A stretch of DNA of 64,000 nucleotides from Bacillota bacterium. GTDB lineage: Bacteria > Bacillota > Clostridia > Peptostreptococcales > Anaerovoracaceae. Of the stretch, positions 1 to 7,583 are shown piece after piece (positions within the stretch are counted from its first letter, which is position 1; every line of letters starts with the position of its first letter). Position numbers and translations under genes: made by a program. The stretch covers positions 123,082 through 187,081 of the forward strand of contig JAHZHA010000029.1 of assembly GCA_019420525.1 (NCBI GenBank), given 5' to 3'. A model generated the notes under the pieces. It was given only the letters and a program-made list of their open reading frames with translations. It was not told where the DNA came from and searched no databases.

Positions 1-2
1 AG

Positions 3-275
3 AGTGATCCACAAGAATACTCATTATCTACATATACAAAATTTAAAGATGTAAAAAGATTTATGAGTATGGATAGCCGTTATGGTGTACCTTTTGTTAT
101 AGCAAAAGGTATAACAAAGCCAATCCATGGTATTTGTCTGGAAACAAAAGAGTGGAAGAGAAAACAAGGATTGAAGTATAGAGGCTCTCATGTGGACTGG
201 TGGCTATATGAAGACGCGACACCATGGATAGAGTTTAAGGAAGTGACAGAAGATGAATGTAGAAAAAATATTTAG
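3..275 (+). CDS. Partial unknown protein, C-terminal part only
   Basis: The reading frame is open from the left edge of the window (first complete codon at base 3) to the TAG at 273-275, so this is the last 90 residues of a gene that begins outside. The ATG at 63 has no convincing ribosome binding site, which also favours a longer gene. The visible part is polar and aromatic-rich (WWLYEDATPW near the end), without membrane segments or a motif I recognise. It overlaps the next gene by 23 bases and shares its AT-rich composition, so it is probably the first gene of the same operon. Function unknown; in that context it could be a toxin, an effector end or a binding partner, but nothing in the sequence proves it. 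Confidence 0.6.
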   Translation, partial: SDPQEYSLSTYTKFKDVKRFMSMDSRYGVPFVIAKGITKPIHGICLETKEWKRKQGLKYRGSHVDWWLYEDATPWIEFKEVTEDECRKNI

Positions 276-828
276 AAAAATTCCTGAATTTAGCGAAATT
301 ACGATGGATATAATTTTATTTGAAAGCAAGTATCCCGTAATGTTCACTTGTAAAAATAATGGAGAAATTTATTTGTTTATTTGTTGTTTGGTGAGTGCAG
401 ACAAGGTGAAATGGATTGGTACCAGGACAGATTATAACAATTTGATTGAACTTCTGGAAAATAGGATTACAATTCGTGATGCCTTCTTGAATGTTACAGA
501 TGAAAAACAGTTGATAGAATATGATGGCTTAAAGGTATCCTGTTTTGAAACAGAAGCAAAAGATATTCCGGATAAATTATTGCCAACTGCAGGGGAATAT
601 ATGGATACAGAAGAGGGAGAATTTGACGAAGAAATCAAAATTTTTCAATTTCGAAATCAAAACTTTGAATATAAGCTTCCACTTTTTATTAACCAATTTT
701 ATGCTTTTGATTTTGGGGTTAAGAAGTTTAATCTGCCGGATGAATTCTTTAATACTGATTTAAAATGCAATGATAAAATTTCTTTTAGTATGATGAGAGA
801 AATAAATCGTAATGTAAAGTATGCATAG
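253..828 (+). CDS. DUF6575-like protein of unknown function
   Basis: A 191-residue soluble protein. Its first ~80 residues (KIPEFSEI, then PVMFTCKNNGEIYLF, then a WIG block and ITIRDAFLN) have the layout I associate with the DUF6575 family: an N-terminal alpha/beta unit ending in an IDLRDAF-like motif. The family assignment is from memory of the pattern, not from a search. There is no signal peptide or membrane segment. The start lies inside the preceding gene (23-base overlap), so the two are probably translationally coupled. The gene is very AT-rich compared with the trp and ABC genes further right, which suggests horizontal acquisition. Directly downstream lies a SecB-like chaperone, so a role as client or partner in a chaperone-associated toxin-antitoxin module is possible but inferred. 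Confidence 0.65.
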   Translation: MNVEKIFRKIPEFSEITMDIILFESKYPVMFTCKNNGEIYLFICCLVSADKVKWIGTRTDYNNLIELLENRITIRDAFLNVTDEKQLIEYDGLKVSCFETEAKDIPDKLLPTAGEYMDTEEGEFDEEIKIFQFRNQNFEYKLPLFINQFYAFDFGVKKFNLPDEFFNTDLKCNDKISFSMMREINRNVKYA

Positions 829-840
829 CGAGGCAATGGA

Positions 841-1218
841 ATGGGCGATTTCAAATTAAAAAAACACAAAGTACAAGAGGCTCGTTTCTGTGAAAATATA
901 GAAATAGAGAAGAATAATGATATAGAAGTTGGTGTGCAGGGAAGCATTTTAATCCCTAAAAACTTTGAACTTAACAAAAATATAATAGTACAATTAAAGT
1001 TTCGATTTGGCAAAGAAGAGGAGAGGTTGTTTTTATATCTGGAAACTATTTCAGTTTTTGAACCGGTAGATACAGTAACTGAGGTTGACAAAGGAGTAGT
1101 AGAAAAGCAATGTATACCTGTTGCATTGGGTGAATTAAGGAAAACGGTAAAAATGGTAACAGAGTCATTTGGCATGCCGCCATTAGATTTGCCACCTTTC
1201 GATGGGGAGAATCTATAG
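841..1218 (+). CDS. SecB-like chaperone (solitary, TAC-type)
   Basis: A 125-residue protein with the organisation of the SecB-like superfamily: an N-terminal region of beta strands (residues ~25-75, including NIIVQLKFRF and ERLFLYLETISVF) and a helix-rich C-terminus with CIPVALGELRKTVKMVT followed by the proline motif PPLDLPPF. Canonical SecB is a proteobacterial export chaperone; in Bacillota and Actinobacteria SecB-like proteins are found next to toxin-antitoxin genes, where they stabilise the antitoxin (Mycobacterium Rv1957 type). It starts 12 bases after the DUF6575-like gene and is the last gene of the AT-rich group. Whether it serves these neighbours is inference. The alternative is a generic protein-folding partner acquired with them. 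Confidence 0.65.
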   Translation: MGDFKLKKHKVQEARFCENIEIEKNNDIEVGVQGSILIPKNFELNKNIIVQLKFRFGKEEERLFLYLETISVFEPVDTVTEVDKGVVEKQCIPVALGELRKTVKMVTESFGMPPLDLPPFDGENL

Positions 1219-1592
1219 AATGATTAAATAGCCGAAGGCTGAGAGTTTCATGTTTTGTGCAAACCAGAAAATGATATAAGACCTCTTATAAATTATTAGG
1301 ACAGAGCTGATTTTTTGAGGCTCTGTCCTTACTTGTATTATAATACAGTTTCCGGGCATGTCGGGGATGTCGCTGATATGGCAGCCTCTTTAATATTTTT
1401 CTCTTTAAAAAAGTACTTAAATATAGGGCGGAGCATGAAGGAAAGGGTTTTTAAGTGGCGGAAGAGACGACCATGGAAATATCAAAGAATTGTCATATGC
1501 AAAACAGGCATATCGCGATATTGAAAATAAAATCTGTGATATGATGAAGAGGATCTTGTTTTTACGGTTGACATTTATAAGGAGTTGGGAAG
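1219..1592. other. Intergenic region with 65-bp repeat copy A
   Basis: This 374-base gap holds repeat copy A (1298-1362) and no convincing gene. A short open frame around 1430-1560 reads helix-forming residues (KELSYAKQAYRDIENKI) but has no start codon or ribosome binding site, so it may be debris. The response-regulator gene that follows has its own site AAGGAG close to its ATG. Confidence 0.5.
1298..1362. repeat. 65-bp dispersed repeat, copy A
   Basis: The 65 bases match 10966-11030 at 62 positions in the same orientation. The first 32 bases form an inverted repeat (AGGACAGAGC ... GCTCTGTCCT around a loop GATTTTTTGA) and the rest contains TATTATAAT and TTTCCGGGCATGTC. The position-11 base differs between copies (T here, C in copy B), leaving a G-T pair in this copy, so the stem is preserved. 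It could be a miniature mobile element, a REP-like element or a transposon-end remnant. Confidence 0.75.
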
Positions 1593-2279
1593 ATGGAGCA
1601 AATTTTTCTTCTGGAAGATGATACAGCTCTGAGCCGTGGAATCCGCATGGCTCTTTGCGGAGCGGAACGGGATGTGATTCTGGCGGACAGCATCGCGCAG
1701 GCAAGGGAAAAGCTGGAGGAAGTACGATTCAATCTGCTGATTCTGGACATCAATCTCCCTGACGGCAGCGGTCTCGATCTTCTGCGAAATCTGCGAAACC
1801 GGGGAGATGACACACCTGTCATTCTTCTTACGGCCAACGACCTGGAGATGGACGAGGTGAACGGTCTGGAAGCGGGAGCGGATGACTATATCACAAAGCC
1901 TTTTTCTCTGGCGGTTCTGCGGGCACGGGTCGACGCTCAGCTCCGCCGGGGCAGCATGCTGCAGTCCGTCTCCCGGATTGAGACAGGACCTTTTCTCTTT
2001 GACTTTCAGCGGATGAATTTTCGCAGGGATGGCCTGGCGGTGGAACTTTCAAAAACGGAGCAGAAATTATTGAAGGTGCTGGTGGAAAACCGCGGGTGTG
2101 CCGTGCCTCGTACCGCGCTGATCGACCGGGTATGGACGGACGGCGCGGAATTTGTGGAGGAAAATGCTCTTTCCGTCACGGTCAAACGGCTGCGCGGCAA
2201 ACTGGAGAGAGATCCTGCTAGGCCGGAATATCTGAAAACGGTGTACGGCATCGGCTATATCTGGGCGGTGAAATCATGA
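1593..2279 (+). CDS. OmpR-family response regulator
   Basis: A 228-residue two-component regulator. Receiver domain at residues ~1-115 with the acidic pair D9/D10, phosphorylation site D52 (LLILDINLPDGSG), T80 and K102 (ITKPFSL). A winged-helix DNA-binding domain follows at ~130-225 (ALSVTVKRLRGKLE, TVYGIGYIW). ATG at 1593 is preceded by AAGGAG. Its last four bases overlap the start of the sensor kinase, and the two are followed by an ATPase/FtsX-permease pair, which is the usual layout of Bce/Van-like systems that sense cell-envelope stress or antimicrobial peptides and switch on their own transporter. The inducing signal cannot be read from the sequence. Confidence 0.93.
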   Translation: MEQIFLLEDDTALSRGIRMALCGAERDVILADSIAQAREKLEEVRFNLLILDINLPDGSGLDLLRNLRNRGDDTPVILLTANDLEMDEVNGLEAGADDYITKPFSLAVLRARVDAQLRRGSMLQSVSRIETGPFLFDFQRMNFRRDGLAVELSKTEQKLLKVLVENRGCAVPRTALIDRVWTDGAEFVEENALSVTVKRLRGKLERDPARPEYLKTVYGIGYIWAVKS

Positions 2280-3175
2280 ACGGTTATATTCTTTTGGGGG
2301 CGGCGCTGCTGCTGGCGCTGACCGTGGTGATTTTCGATCGGTGGAGAACTGCACGTACGATAAAACGTCTGGATCAGATGTTAGAGGCTGCAATTGTAGG
2401 CGACTTTACAGAACAAACTTTTGACGAGAGCCGGCTGTCTGCTCTGGAAGGTCGGTTGGCCCGATATCTGGCTGTCAGTTCTCTTTCGTCGCGAAAGATA
2501 CAGGAGCAGAAAAACCAGATAAGCGCGCTGATTTCCGATATATCCCACCAGACGAAGACGCCTGTAGCCAATCTGCAGCTTTATGCACAGCTGCTGGCTG
2601 AACAGCCACTCACCTCTCAGGGAGCGGAGTGTGTTCAGGCTATTTCGTCCCAGGCTGACAAGCTCCAGATACTGATCGAAGTTCTGGTCAAGACGTCCAG
2701 ACTGGAAAACGGTATTCTGGCGGTGCATCCGGAGTCATCAGAGCTTGCTGATGTGGTGGATCACGCTGCGGCGCAGTATGCTGCAAGAGCGGCAGAAAAA
2801 AGAATTCGTCTCACAGTGTCGAAGACCTTGGGCACGGCGGTTTTCGATCCAAAGTGGACAGAAGAAGCACTGTGCAACCTTATCGACAACGCGGTAAAAT
2901 ATACGCCTTCCGGCGGCGCGATAACGATAGATGTGATGAACTATGAAATGTTTTCCGCTATTCGAGTCACCGATACCGGACCGGGGATTGCAGAGGAGGA
3001 TCAGGCAAAAATCTTTGGCCGGTTTTACCGCGGTGCTGGGAATTATCATACGGAAGGCGTGGGGATCGGGCTTTATCTGACGCGTCAGATTATCGAAAAA
3101 CAGAATGGATATGTGAAGGTGGAGAGTGCACCGGAAAAAGGAAGCACATTTTCCCTGTTTCTTCCCCGGGAATGA
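2276..3175 (+). CDS. Sensor histidine kinase, short one-helix type
   Basis: A 299-residue kinase partner of the preceding regulator, starting in the ATGA overlap. One membrane helix at residues ~4-20 and no extracellular domain, resembling intramembrane-sensing kinases, which usually depend on a transporter for signal input. The dimerisation/phosphoacceptor helix carries H91 in SDISHQTKTP. The ATP-binding domain has the N box (NLIDNAVKYT), G1 (VTDTGPGIA), F box (IFGRFYRG) and G2 (GVGIGLYLTRQII). It should phosphorylate D52 of the upstream regulator. Typical BceS proteins have two helices, so the single N-terminal helix here is a modest departure. Confidence 0.92.
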   Translation: MNGYILLGAALLLALTVVIFDRWRTARTIKRLDQMLEAAIVGDFTEQTFDESRLSALEGRLARYLAVSSLSSRKIQEQKNQISALISDISHQTKTPVANLQLYAQLLAEQPLTSQGAECVQAISSQADKLQILIEVLVKTSRLENGILAVHPESSELADVVDHAAAQYAARAAEKRIRLTVSKTLGTAVFDPKWTEEALCNLIDNAVKYTPSGGAITIDVMNYEMFSAIRVTDTGPGIAEEDQAKIFGRFYRGAGNYHTEGVGIGLYLTRQIIEKQNGYVKVESAPEKGSTFSLFLPRE

Positions 3176-3231
3176 CACATTTCTGTCGAAACTGTCACAT
3201 TCCCGAAAGTATCAGGACAGATTTCTGTGTT

Positions 3232-3273
3232 AAAGTCTGTATTGTCAAAAGACGATACAGACTTTTTCGTTAG
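3232..3273 (+). terminator. Hairpin between kinase and ABC genes
   Basis: The inverted repeat AAAGTCTGTATTGTC (3232-3246) / GACGATACAGACTTT (3251-3265) with loop AAAA is followed by a short T run. It can work as a partial terminator or mRNA stabiliser separating the regulator genes from the ABC operon, which begins at 3286 after an AGGAGG site. Confidence 0.6.
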
Positions 3274-3285
3274 GAGGCGGAGAAA

Positions 3286-3954
3286 ATGACGATATTACAG
3301 ACTAAGGATTTGAAAAAATATTACGGTACGGGGGATATCCGGGTAAAAGCTCTGGACGGTGTGAATCTCAGTATCGAACAAGGTGAATTTGTGGCTGTTG
3401 TAGGTACCTCTGGATCCGGGAAGTCTACACTTCTTCATATGCTGGGAGGATTGGATCGCCCTACATCAGGTACTGTTACCGTGGATGGAAAGGATATTTT
3501 CGATTTGAAAGATGAGGCGCTTACCATTTTCCGGCGCCGGAAGATCGGATTTGTATTTCAGGCATATAATCTGGTGCCTGTTTTAAGCGTATGGGAAAAT
3601 ATAATTTTACCTATACAACTGGATGGAAACAAGGTGGATGACGATTTTATTCATTCCATCATCTCCGCTCTGGGGCTGGAAGAAAAGCTGCGCAATCTGC
3701 CCAACCAGCTTTCCGGCGGTCAGCAGCAGCGCGTGGCCATCGCCCGGGCACTGGCCACGAAACCGGCGATTCTTCTGGCTGATGAACCTACCGGCAATCT
3801 GGACAGCAAGACAAGCCAGGATGTACTCAGTCTTATGAAAGTGACAGGTCAGAGATTCGGTCAGACTATGGTGATGATTACACATAACGAAGAGATCGCT
3901 CAGATGGCTGACCGCATCATCCGAATCGAAGATGGACGGATCGTCAGACAGTGA
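3286..3954 (+). CDS. ABC transporter ATPase (MacB/BceA type)
   Basis: A 222-residue cytoplasmic ATPase subunit. Walker A at residues 40-48 (GTSGSGKST), Q loop (FVFQAYNLVPVL), signature LSGGQQQ at 142-148, Walker B at 162-167 (ILLADE) and the H switch in MVMITHNEEIA. This subgroup powers FtsX-type mechanotransmission permeases instead of classic substrate channels. The start has the site GGAGGCGG. The stop lies 13 bases before the start chosen for the permease, so the pair is an operon. Co-location with the kinase pair suggests removal of, or resistance to, an envelope-acting compound. Confidence 0.94.
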   Translation: MTILQTKDLKKYYGTGDIRVKALDGVNLSIEQGEFVAVVGTSGSGKSTLLHMLGGLDRPTSGTVTVDGKDIFDLKDEALTIFRRRKIGFVFQAYNLVPVLSVWENIILPIQLDGNKVDDDFIHSIISALGLEEKLRNLPNQLSGGQQQRVAIARALATKPAILLADEPTGNLDSKTSQDVLSLMKVTGQRFGQTMVMITHNEEIAQMADRIIRIEDGRIVRQ

Positions 3955-3967
3955 GGAGGTGACAGCA

Positions 3968-6622
3968 ATGAAAGTATCAAATCGCAGCTGTATCCGCCGG
4001 CTTAGCATCCGGGCTCTTCTGGCCAGCCGTACCCGAAATATCGTGGCGGTGCTGGCCATTGCTCTGACGGCGATACTCTTTACTTCACTGTTTACCATAG
4101 CTCTGTCTATTAACGAGGGAATTCAGCAGAATAATTTCCGTCAGGCAGGGGGATGGTCTCACGGTACATTCAAGTTCCTGACGGAGGAACAGTGTGAAGA
4201 ACTGAAGAGCGATCCGCTCATCGAAGAATCGGGCGTCCGACGCTTTCTGGGAATGCCTTCAGACGTTCCTTTCAATAAATCTCATGTGGAGATCGGTTAC
4301 TCGGATGCCAATCAGGCTCACTGGAGCTATTGTGATCCGGTTCAGGGGCGTCTTCCCCGGGAGGGAACAAATGAAGCGGCAACGGATACTCACGTACTGG
4401 AATTACTGGGAGTGAAACCGGAAATCGGCGCAAAATTCACTGTCACCTTCGATGTGGACGGCCATGAAACCATCCAGACCTTTACTCTATGCGGCTGGTG
4501 GGAATACGACGAGGCCATTATAGCGAATCATATACTCATTCCCGAGAGTCGTGTGGACGCCATTCTGACAGAAGTGGGAGTCGTTCCTCCCGGAAGCGAC
4601 GGCATGACCGGAAACTGGAATCTGGACGTAATGCTTAAACACGGTGCCCGCTCAATTGCTTCTGATATGGAGAAAATTTTAAACGATTGCGGCTATCAGT
4701 CGCAGAATCCGGGAGAAAATTACATCTCCACAGGCATCAACTGGGGTTATACAGGAGCGCAGCTCTCCGATAAACTGGATCCTACTGTAGCAGCTATTAT
4801 TATCGGTGCGTTGATCCTCATTCTGCTCACCGGCTATCTCATCATTTACAATGTGTTTCAGATTTCCGTCGCCGGGGACATCCGCTTTTACGGTCTGTTG
4901 AAAACTATCGGTACCACGCCTGCACAGCTTCGACGGATCATCCGCATTCAGGTCCTGATTCTCTCCCTCATCGGTATTCCTGCCGGTCTGTTGCTGGGCT
5001 GGTTGCTGGGCGGTGTACTCACCCCTGTCATAGTTGAGCGGCTCGATGGAGTGACGGCTGTGGTCTCTGTCAGTCCGCTGCTCTTTGCGGGGGCGGCTGT
5101 CTTTGCTCTGGTAACAGTACTTATATCCTGCCGCCGTCCCGGTCGTCTGGCGGGCAGGGTTTCCCCGGTGGAAGCGGTACGCTATACGGAAGGAAAGGTT
5201 CGGAAGCGGAAAGAAAAACGAAACAATAGCGATGTGTCTCTGTTATCCATGGCCCGGGCAAATCTGGGACGCAGCCGCGGAAAAACTTTCATCACGATGC
5301 TGTCACTGACACTGGCGGTAGTATTGCTGACTCTGACCGTAACCTTTGCAGGCGGGTTTGATATGGATAAATATGTGTCTAACTTTACTGCCAGCGACTT
5401 TATCCTGGCCGATGCCGGAAAGTTCCAGAATGAAGAAAATACTTTCAACAGCGGAATGGAGGTGCCGGAAGAGGTGATCGCCGCTGTGGAGGAGCAGGAC
5501 GGAATCACGGACAGCGGGCGAATCTACGGCATGACAGATCCGGCGCTGGAATTTGTCACCGAGGAATATTACCGTTCCATGTGGGAACGCTGGAATACGC
5601 AGGAGCAGCTGGACAGTATGATAGCCTTTAAAGACCGTAATGAAGAGGGCCTTTTGGCTGATCAGGTACAGCTTTACGGAATGGAAACTTTTGCACTCAA
5701 TTATCTGACAGAACTGGAAGGAGACCTCTCCAAACTCAATGATCCTGACGGGAATTACATTGCAGCTGTATACAGTACGGATGACTATGGCAAGCCTGAG
5801 ATGAACAGTCATTGGGCCCGGCTGGGGGATACGGTAACCATCCGTTATGCAGAAGAGTTTGAATATTATAATCCTGAAACCGGCGAAGTCTACGGTTCTG
5901 CAGAAAATGTACCTGAAGGGGCTTCTTACGCCCAACGGGCAGTAAAATACCGCGATGTGGATTACACCGTAGCTGCTCTGGTAACGGTGCCGTCAGCTTT
6001 CAGTTATCGTTACTACGGTTCGGATGAATTCGTGATGGGAGCAGAGACGTTTATCCGGGATACAGGAACGGATTCTGTCATGTATTATGCCTTTGATACT
6101 ACAGATGAAGCGAATGCTGACATGGAATCCTTCCTCAGAGATTACACGGAGAATATAAATCCTCAGTTTGATTATGAGAGCAAGGCGACTTATGCAGGTG
6201 AATTCGAAAGTACCAGAAATATGTTCCTTCTGTTGGGCGGAGCCTTGAGTTTCATCGTGGCGCTGGTGGGGATACTCAACTTTTTCAACGCCATACTTAC
6301 CGGTATCAACGCCCGCCGACGGGAGCTGGCTGTGCTTCAGTCCATCGGCATGACCACCCGGCAGCTGCGGATGATGCTGGCACTTGAGGGATTGCTTTAT
6401 ACGCTGGGTTCTGCTTTATTTGCTCTTGCGCTGATTCTCATTACGGCACCTGTTGTGGATGCTGGTCTCAACGGGCTTATCTGGTTCCTTACCTATCGTT
6501 TCACCATCTGGCCTGTAATTGTAATTCTTCCGCTGTTTGCAGTTCTGGGCACTGTGATACCTGTCATAATCTGCTGGGGCACTCAGCGTTACCCGGCAGT
6601 AGAACGTTTACGGGCAGAGTAA
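3968..6622 (+). CDS. FtsX-family ABC permease
   Basis: An 884-residue membrane subunit for the ATPase at 3286. I place the start at the ATG 3968, after GAGGAGGTGACAGCA; the frame is open further upstream (ATG at 3932) but that would overlap the ATPase and lacks a site. Layout: N-terminal helix at ~20-45, a first extracytoplasmic domain (~50-265), helices around 275-430 (FtsX core), a second helix/domain unit from ~450 with a large extracellular region (~480-740), and three C-terminal helices ending in WPVIVILPLFAVLG. That is two FtsX cores, typical of the MacB/YknZ-like duplicated permeases. The transported or sensed compound is unknown. Confidence 0.92.
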   Translation: MKVSNRSCIRRLSIRALLASRTRNIVAVLAIALTAILFTSLFTIALSINEGIQQNNFRQAGGWSHGTFKFLTEEQCEELKSDPLIEESGVRRFLGMPSDVPFNKSHVEIGYSDANQAHWSYCDPVQGRLPREGTNEAATDTHVLELLGVKPEIGAKFTVTFDVDGHETIQTFTLCGWWEYDEAIIANHILIPESRVDAILTEVGVVPPGSDGMTGNWNLDVMLKHGARSIASDMEKILNDCGYQSQNPGENYISTGINWGYTGAQLSDKLDPTVAAIIIGALILILLTGYLIIYNVFQISVAGDIRFYGLLKTIGTTPAQLRRIIRIQVLILSLIGIPAGLLLGWLLGGVLTPVIVERLDGVTAVVSVSPLLFAGAAVFALVTVLISCRRPGRLAGRVSPVEAVRYTEGKVRKRKEKRNNSDVSLLSMARANLGRSRGKTFITMLSLTLAVVLLTLTVTFAGGFDMDKYVSNFTASDFILADAGKFQNEENTFNSGMEVPEEVIAAVEEQDGITDSGRIYGMTDPALEFVTEEYYRSMWERWNTQEQLDSMIAFKDRNEEGLLADQVQLYGMETFALNYLTELEGDLSKLNDPDGNYIAAVYSTDDYGKPEMNSHWARLGDTVTIRYAEEFEYYNPETGEVYGSAENVPEGASYAQRAVKYRDVDYTVAALVTVPSAFSYRYYGSDEFVMGAETFIRDTGTDSVMYYAFDTTDEANADMESFLRDYTENINPQFDYESKATYAGEFESTRNMFLLLGGALSFIVALVGILNFFNAILTGINARRRELAVLQSIGMTTRQLRMMLALEGLLYTLGSALFALALILITAPVVDAGLNGLIWFLTYRFTIWPVIVILPLFAVLGTVIPVIICWGTQRYPAVERLRAE

Positions 6623-6654
6623 TTGTATTGGAGATAATTTCAGATTAAAGACAC

Positions 6655-6788
6655 GACAGGACGCAAGGTGAATGGGCGTGGAATATCCACAGAGTCATCG
6701 TTTTAGGGCAGAGCTGAACTGCTAGGGGCTTTCCGCCGGAACTGATCCGGCGTGTGCCAGGGCCGGCGGAACCGCGGTCTCTCCTGTC
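6655..6788 (+). ncRNA. Candidate structured RNA element
   Basis: The gap 6623-6912 holds a compact set of nested inverted repeats. A closing stem GACAGGA (6655-6661) pairs with TCCTGTC (6782-6788). Inside are GTGGA/TCCAC (loop ATA), GCAG/CTGC, and a strong 9-bp stem TTCCGCCGG (6731-6739) with CCGGCGGAA (6763-6771). GC content is clearly higher than the flanking AT-rich DNA, as expected for a folded RNA. I do not recognise a known riboswitch, 6S, SRP or RNase P signature. It may be the 3' end of the ABC transcript, a leader for the HdeD-like gene or an independent RNA; strand is assumed. Confidence 0.4.
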
Positions 6789-6849
6789 ACTTTTACTTGC
6801 TGGATAAATTTTTTCATAATTCTGTTTTATTTTACCTATGCCTGTTTTT

Positions 6850-6871
6850 TCTGTGCTATACTGCATTTATA
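6850..6871 (+). repeat. 22-bp promoter-like element, copy 1
   Basis: The element TCTGTGCTATACTGCATTTA plus two bases lies 41 bases before the HdeD-like start. It matches 7509-7530, in front of the SLH gene, at 20 of 22 positions and is followed in both places by AT-rich TATAAT-like sequence. It looks like a shared promoter or regulator site. Confidence 0.5.
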
Positions 6872-6912
6872 ATCATTGTAATTTATTGTAATTGTTGAAA
6901 GGAAGATCCACT

Positions 6913-7434
6913 ATGAAGATTCTCGGTATCATCGCCGGACTTCTGCTGATTATAAGCGGAGTCTATTGCTTTATGCATCCTGTGCTGACCTTTGCAAGTC
7001 TGGGCTGGCTTGTAGGTCTGGCTGTCATCATCTCCGGAGCCGGCAGTCTGGCAGCCTGGTGGGAGAGCCGCAAGAGCGGTTCGTCCAACGGCTGGGAACT
7101 GGTTTCGGCGCTGCTCACCGTGCTCGTCGGTGTGATTGTGCTTTGCAACCTCTTTGCCATGTTCCTGACCGACATGGCTATTGTCGCTCTCTTTGGCGTC
7201 TGGCTTCTGGTTACCGGTATCCTGCGCATTGTCGCTTCCGTCCGGCTTAAATTCCGTCACTGGGGCTTCGGAGCAGTCTGGGGTGCAGTACTGATACTCG
7301 TCGCTGTCTATGCGCTGCTTCACCCTATGGTTTCGATGATGTCTCTGGGCTGGTGCGTGGCTGCCGTGCTGGTGACCCAGGGCATCAACCTGACTTATGC
7401 CGCCGCTGTGATGAAAGGCAAAAAGGACGCCTGA
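6913..7434 (+). CDS. HdeD/DUF308-family membrane protein
   Basis: A 173-residue protein that is almost wholly membrane-embedded. Six predicted helices come in pairs separated by short loops (IIAGLLLIISGVYCF, WLVGLAVIISGAGSLAA, ALLTVLVGVIVLCN, AIVALFGVWLLVTGIL, FGAVWGAVLILVAVYAL, LGWCVAAVLVTQGI). The GxxxxxxG-rich repeated helices and the length fit the DUF308 family that includes E. coli HdeD, linked to acid resistance there; the role in Clostridia is unknown. I start at ATG 6913 (site AAAGGA, 6898-6903) instead of the in-frame TTG at 6892. It shares an upstream element with the SLH gene that follows, suggesting common control. Confidence 0.8.
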   Translation: MKILGIIAGLLLIISGVYCFMHPVLTFASLGWLVGLAVIISGAGSLAAWWESRKSGSSNGWELVSALLTVLVGVIVLCNLFAMFLTDMAIVALFGVWLLVTGILRIVASVRLKFRHWGFGAVWGAVLILVAVYALLHPMVSMMSLGWCVAAVLVTQGINLTYAAAVMKGKKDA

Positions 7435-7508
7435 CCGTCTGTCCCTTTACTGACTGCTCTGCTCTGATGCGGCGCAGTCCCTTTCTGTTTTGGCCGAAGT
7501 CTGTATTA

Positions 7509-7530
7509 TCTGTGCCATACTGCAGTTATA
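7509..7530 (+). repeat. 22-bp promoter-like element, copy 2
   Basis: Second copy of the element at 6850-6871 (20 of 22 identical), 53 bases before the SLH-protein start. It is followed by CATATTATAAATTATTAC, so a promoter is likely here. Confidence 0.5.
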
Positions 7531-7583
7531 CATATTATAAATTATTACATTGTTTCGTTGACCTACCCGAAGGAGGGATTTCT

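Noticed and set aside
1430..1592. Open frame with KELSYAKQAYRDIENKI-like helix before the first response regulator
   Set aside because: There is no start codon or ribosome binding site and it runs into the regulator gene in another frame; too little to call a gene.
3932..3967. Upstream ATG start for the first FtsX permease
   Set aside because: It would overlap the ATPase gene and lacks a ribosome binding site, while ATG 3968 has GAGGAGGTGACAGCA.
7353..7583. N-terminal extension of the SLH protein
   Set aside because: It overlaps the HdeD-like gene, has no site, and would bury the clear signal peptide that starts at ATG 7584.
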